Shown: in pieces, positions 5,053-6,726 of the stretch
Numbering within the stretch: position 1 is the stretch's first letter
Layout: the number at the start of each line of letters is the position of its first letter
Assembly: GCA_030627025.1 (NCBI GenBank)
Contig: DAOUSX010000056.1
Span: 1-6,726 of the forward strand
Length of the DNA stretch: 6,726 bases
Direction of reading: 5' to 3'
Origin: Dehalococcoidia bacterium
GTDB lineage: Bacteria; Chloroflexota; Dehalococcoidia; GIF9; AB-539-J10
Made by a program: the position numbers and the translations under genes
The notes under the pieces: model-generated
What the model was told of the DNA's origin: nothing
Database searches by the model: none
The model's input: the letters and a program-made list of their open reading frames with translations, nothing else

Positions 5053-5532
5053 ATGAAACGACTTAAACACGTAGTTATTTACACCGACGGTGCCTGCCTG
5101 GGAAACCCCGGACCGGGGGGGTATGGGGTAGTTCTACTATATGAAGGGAATAGAAGAGAATTATCCGGGGGCTATCGGAAAACCACTAACAACCGAATGG
5201 AGATAATGGCGGCGATCGTCGGGTTAAAAGCACTCAAAGAGAAGTGCAAGGTAACGCTCTATAGCGATTCTGCGTATCTGGTCAAGGCAATAACAGAAGG
5301 ATGGGCAAAAAGATGGCGCAAAAACAATTGGCGGCGTAATAAGAAGAAGAGGGCGTTGAACCCTGACCTCTGGGAGGAACTTTTGCAGCTATCTGATACT
5401 CACCAAGTTGAATTCAAATGGGTAAAGGGACATGCTAGAAGTGCTGAAAATAACCGCTGTGATGAGCTTGCCCTGGAATCTGCTCAGCAACCAAGCCTGC
5501 CTGTTGACCAAGGATATGATGGCAGAGAATGA
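5053..5532 (+). CDS. rnhA: Ribonuclease HI
   Basis: RNase HI cuts the RNA strand of RNA:DNA hybrids (R-loops, primers). The 159-aa product is the canonical length and has the full active site: D12 ([11 protein letters not shown]), E50 (NNRMEIMA), D72 (YSDSAYLV) and D137 (NNRCDELA), with H127 in WVKGHA. The basic protrusion ([18 protein letters not shown], about 83-100) that binds the hybrid is present. A short polar tail follows the last catalytic Asp. ATG 5053 is right for the family and lies about 6 nt downstream of the predicted transcript start. It is divergent from rnc with overlapping promoters and convergent with the thiolase, with only 3 bp between the stops. Confidence 0.97.
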   Translation: MKRLKHVVIYTDGACLGNPGPGGYGVVLLYEGNRRELSGGYRKTTNNRMEIMAAIVGLKALKEKCKVTLYSDSAYLVKAITEGWAKRWRKNNWRRNKKKRALNPDLWEELLQLSDTHQVEFKWVKGHARSAENNRCDELALESAQQPSLPVDQGYDGRE

Positions 5533-5535
5533 GAC

Positions 5536-6726
5536 TCACTTCCTTTCCAGAATACCGCAAACACCCATTCCACCACCACCACAAATAGCCTCAAGTCCGT
5601 ATCTTACATTGCGCCTTCGCATCTCATAGAGCAGCGTGGTCAGGATTCTAGCACCAGTACAACCTAATGGATGACCAATAGCAATACAAGAACCGTTAAC
5701 ATTCACCCTATCATGATCCTTCTCAGTTATCCCTAACTCGACAAAGTTTGCCAGCACCTGAGCGGCAAATGCCTCATGCAACTCAATGAGGTCAATTTGT
5801 TCCAGAGAGAGTCCGGCTCTTTGTAACGCCTTGTTAACCGAGGAAGGAATCGCCTTCCAGGTGTAGCGTGGGTCAGCACCACTAAAAGCAAAGGATCTAA
5901 GGTAAGCCATTGGCTCCACGCCAACTTCCCGAGCTTTCTCTGCTGACATTACTACACACACTGCGGCGCCATCATTTTCGCCAGAGGAATTACCGGCAGT
6001 GCAAACTCCGCTTAGTACTGCCCTTAACTTAGAAAGTGCTTCCTTGCTGGTATCGGAGCGGGGATGCTCATCCCGGTCAACCAACACTGGCTCACCCTTG
6101 CGTTGTGGAACCGGCACAGGAATGATTTCGTCCTCAAATTTCCCCGATTCTATAGCAGCACATGCCCTTTGATGGCTTAATAAAGCCCACCTATCTACAT
6201 CCTCACGACTGATGTCATATTGCTTGGCTGCCGTTTCAGCCCAGGACATCATTGTAGGCAAAACGCCAAATCTCTCCTGTGGTTGAGACATCATTCTGCC
6301 ACGCTGCATTCTATCATACATTGGGATTCCCCACATTGAGCTGTAGCCATGTCCTTTAGGCATATCAGCGGTTCCCCCCAATCCCCACCTCACATCACCT
6401 GTTATGTAAAATTCAGCCGTGCTCATGCTCTCCACACCCCCAGCGATCACAATATCAGCATTGCCACTTTGAATTGTCATCGCGGCAAGACATACAGCAT
6501 CAAAGCCACCACAGCAACGACGGTCGATGGTAAGCGCCGGCATCTCCACTGGCCAGCCAGCCTTGAGCAGTGACATCCGAGCGATATTTACATATTCACC
6601 ACTCTGGTAATTCTGCGCCATGATTACCTCGTCAACTAAGCTCGGAGCTATCCTGGCTCTCTTCACCACTTCATTGAGCACCAGAGCAGCCAAATCATAT
6701 GCTGGTATAGTTCGTAAAGAACCACC
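5536..6726 (-). CDS. Thiolase (acetyl-CoA acyltransferase), 5' end cut
   Basis: Thiolases cleave 3-ketoacyl-CoA to acetyl-CoA plus a shortened acyl-CoA, or run in reverse. The frame is open to the window edge, giving 396 visible residues. The first, GGSLRTIPAYDL, match a thiolase about 10-20 residues from its N-terminus, so the true start lies outside and the in-frame TTG at 6693 is not the start. Visible landmarks: nucleophile region DRRCCGGFDAV (likely Cys71), AGGVESMS, NSSGENDGAA, LHEAFAAQVL (His317 where many thiolases have Asn), AIGHPLGCTGAR (His352) and CGGGGMG (Cys382). HEAF is typical of FadI/trifunctional-enzyme beta subunits, suggesting beta-oxidation rather than PhbA-type biosynthesis. 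This subtype is inference. CCGG replaces the usual CxSG. Confidence 0.94.
   Translation of the reverse strand, partial: GGSLRTIPAYDLAALVLNEVVKRARIAPSLVDEVIMAQNYQSGEYVNIARMSLLKAGWPVEMPALTIDRRCCGGFDAVCLAAMTIQSGNADIVIAGGVESMSTAEFYITGDVRWGLGGTADMPKGHGYSSMWGIPMYDRMQRGRMMSQPQERFGVLPTMMSWAETAAKQYDISREDVDRWALLSHQRACAAIESGKFEDEIIPVPVPQRKGEPVLVDRDEHPRSDTSKEALSKLRAVLSGVCTAGNSSGENDGAAVCVVMSAEKAREVGVEPMAYLRSFAFSGADPRYTWKAIPSSVNKALQRAGLSLEQIDLIELHEAFAAQVLANFVELGITEKDHDRVNVNGSCIAIGHPLGCTGARILTTLLYEMRRRNVRYGLEAICGGGGMGVCGILERK

Noticed and set aside
6691..6693. TTG as thiolase start
   Set aside because: The frame stays open to the window edge and encodes conserved thiolase sequence (GGSLRTIPAYDL) upstream.

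Overview
This window reads as chromosomal DNA of an anaerobic, moderate-GC bacterium, most likely Chloroflexota of the Dehalococcoidia type. That assignment is inference: it rests on the general character of the genes (a TatA/TatA-like/TatC cluster, a MeaB-type GTPase, a PflX-type radical SAM protein, a beta-oxidation-type thiolase) and on dispersed intergenic repeats with the core GCAATGAC or its complement, a style I associate with such genomes. No marker gene here proves it.

Layout. Positions 1-291 are a repeat island: two 39-bp tandem units, one GAATGAC-type repeat and several GCAATGAC-type repeats. It runs into the 3' end of tatC. On the minus strand, a compact Tat operon reads tatA (1430-1233), a short tatB/tatA-like gene (1205-1005) and tatC (1026-283). 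Positions 1501-1919 are a second repeat island made of two related modules with near-identical arms but unrelated cores. A plus-strand MeaB/ArgK GTPase (about 1994-2941) follows.

From 2946 to 4987 a minus-strand operon is packed almost without gaps. In transcription order it holds rnc (RNase III), a 46-codon charged small ORF, a PflX-like radical SAM protein and an acylphosphatase. It is divergent from rnhA (RNase HI, 5053-5532, plus). The two genes appear to share overlapping promoters with extended -10 elements that would give almost leaderless mRNAs. At the right edge a minus-strand thiolase is cut by the window end.

How the genes fit together. The Tat genes make a membrane translocase for folded proteins. 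RNase III and RNase HI degrade or process double-stranded RNA and RNA:DNA hybrids, and their expression may be linked through the shared control region. MeaB protects a B12-dependent acyl-CoA mutase and the thiolase handles acyl-CoA chains, so both point to acyl-CoA metabolism, but no mutase is in the window. The functions of the radical SAM protein and the 46-aa protein are unknown. I see no phage, IS transposase, CRISPR array, tRNA or rRNA. The most interesting items are the small ORF in the rnc operon, the overlapping leaderless-type promoters, the Asn at a normally catalytic Asp of RNase III, and the modular repeats around the tat operon.
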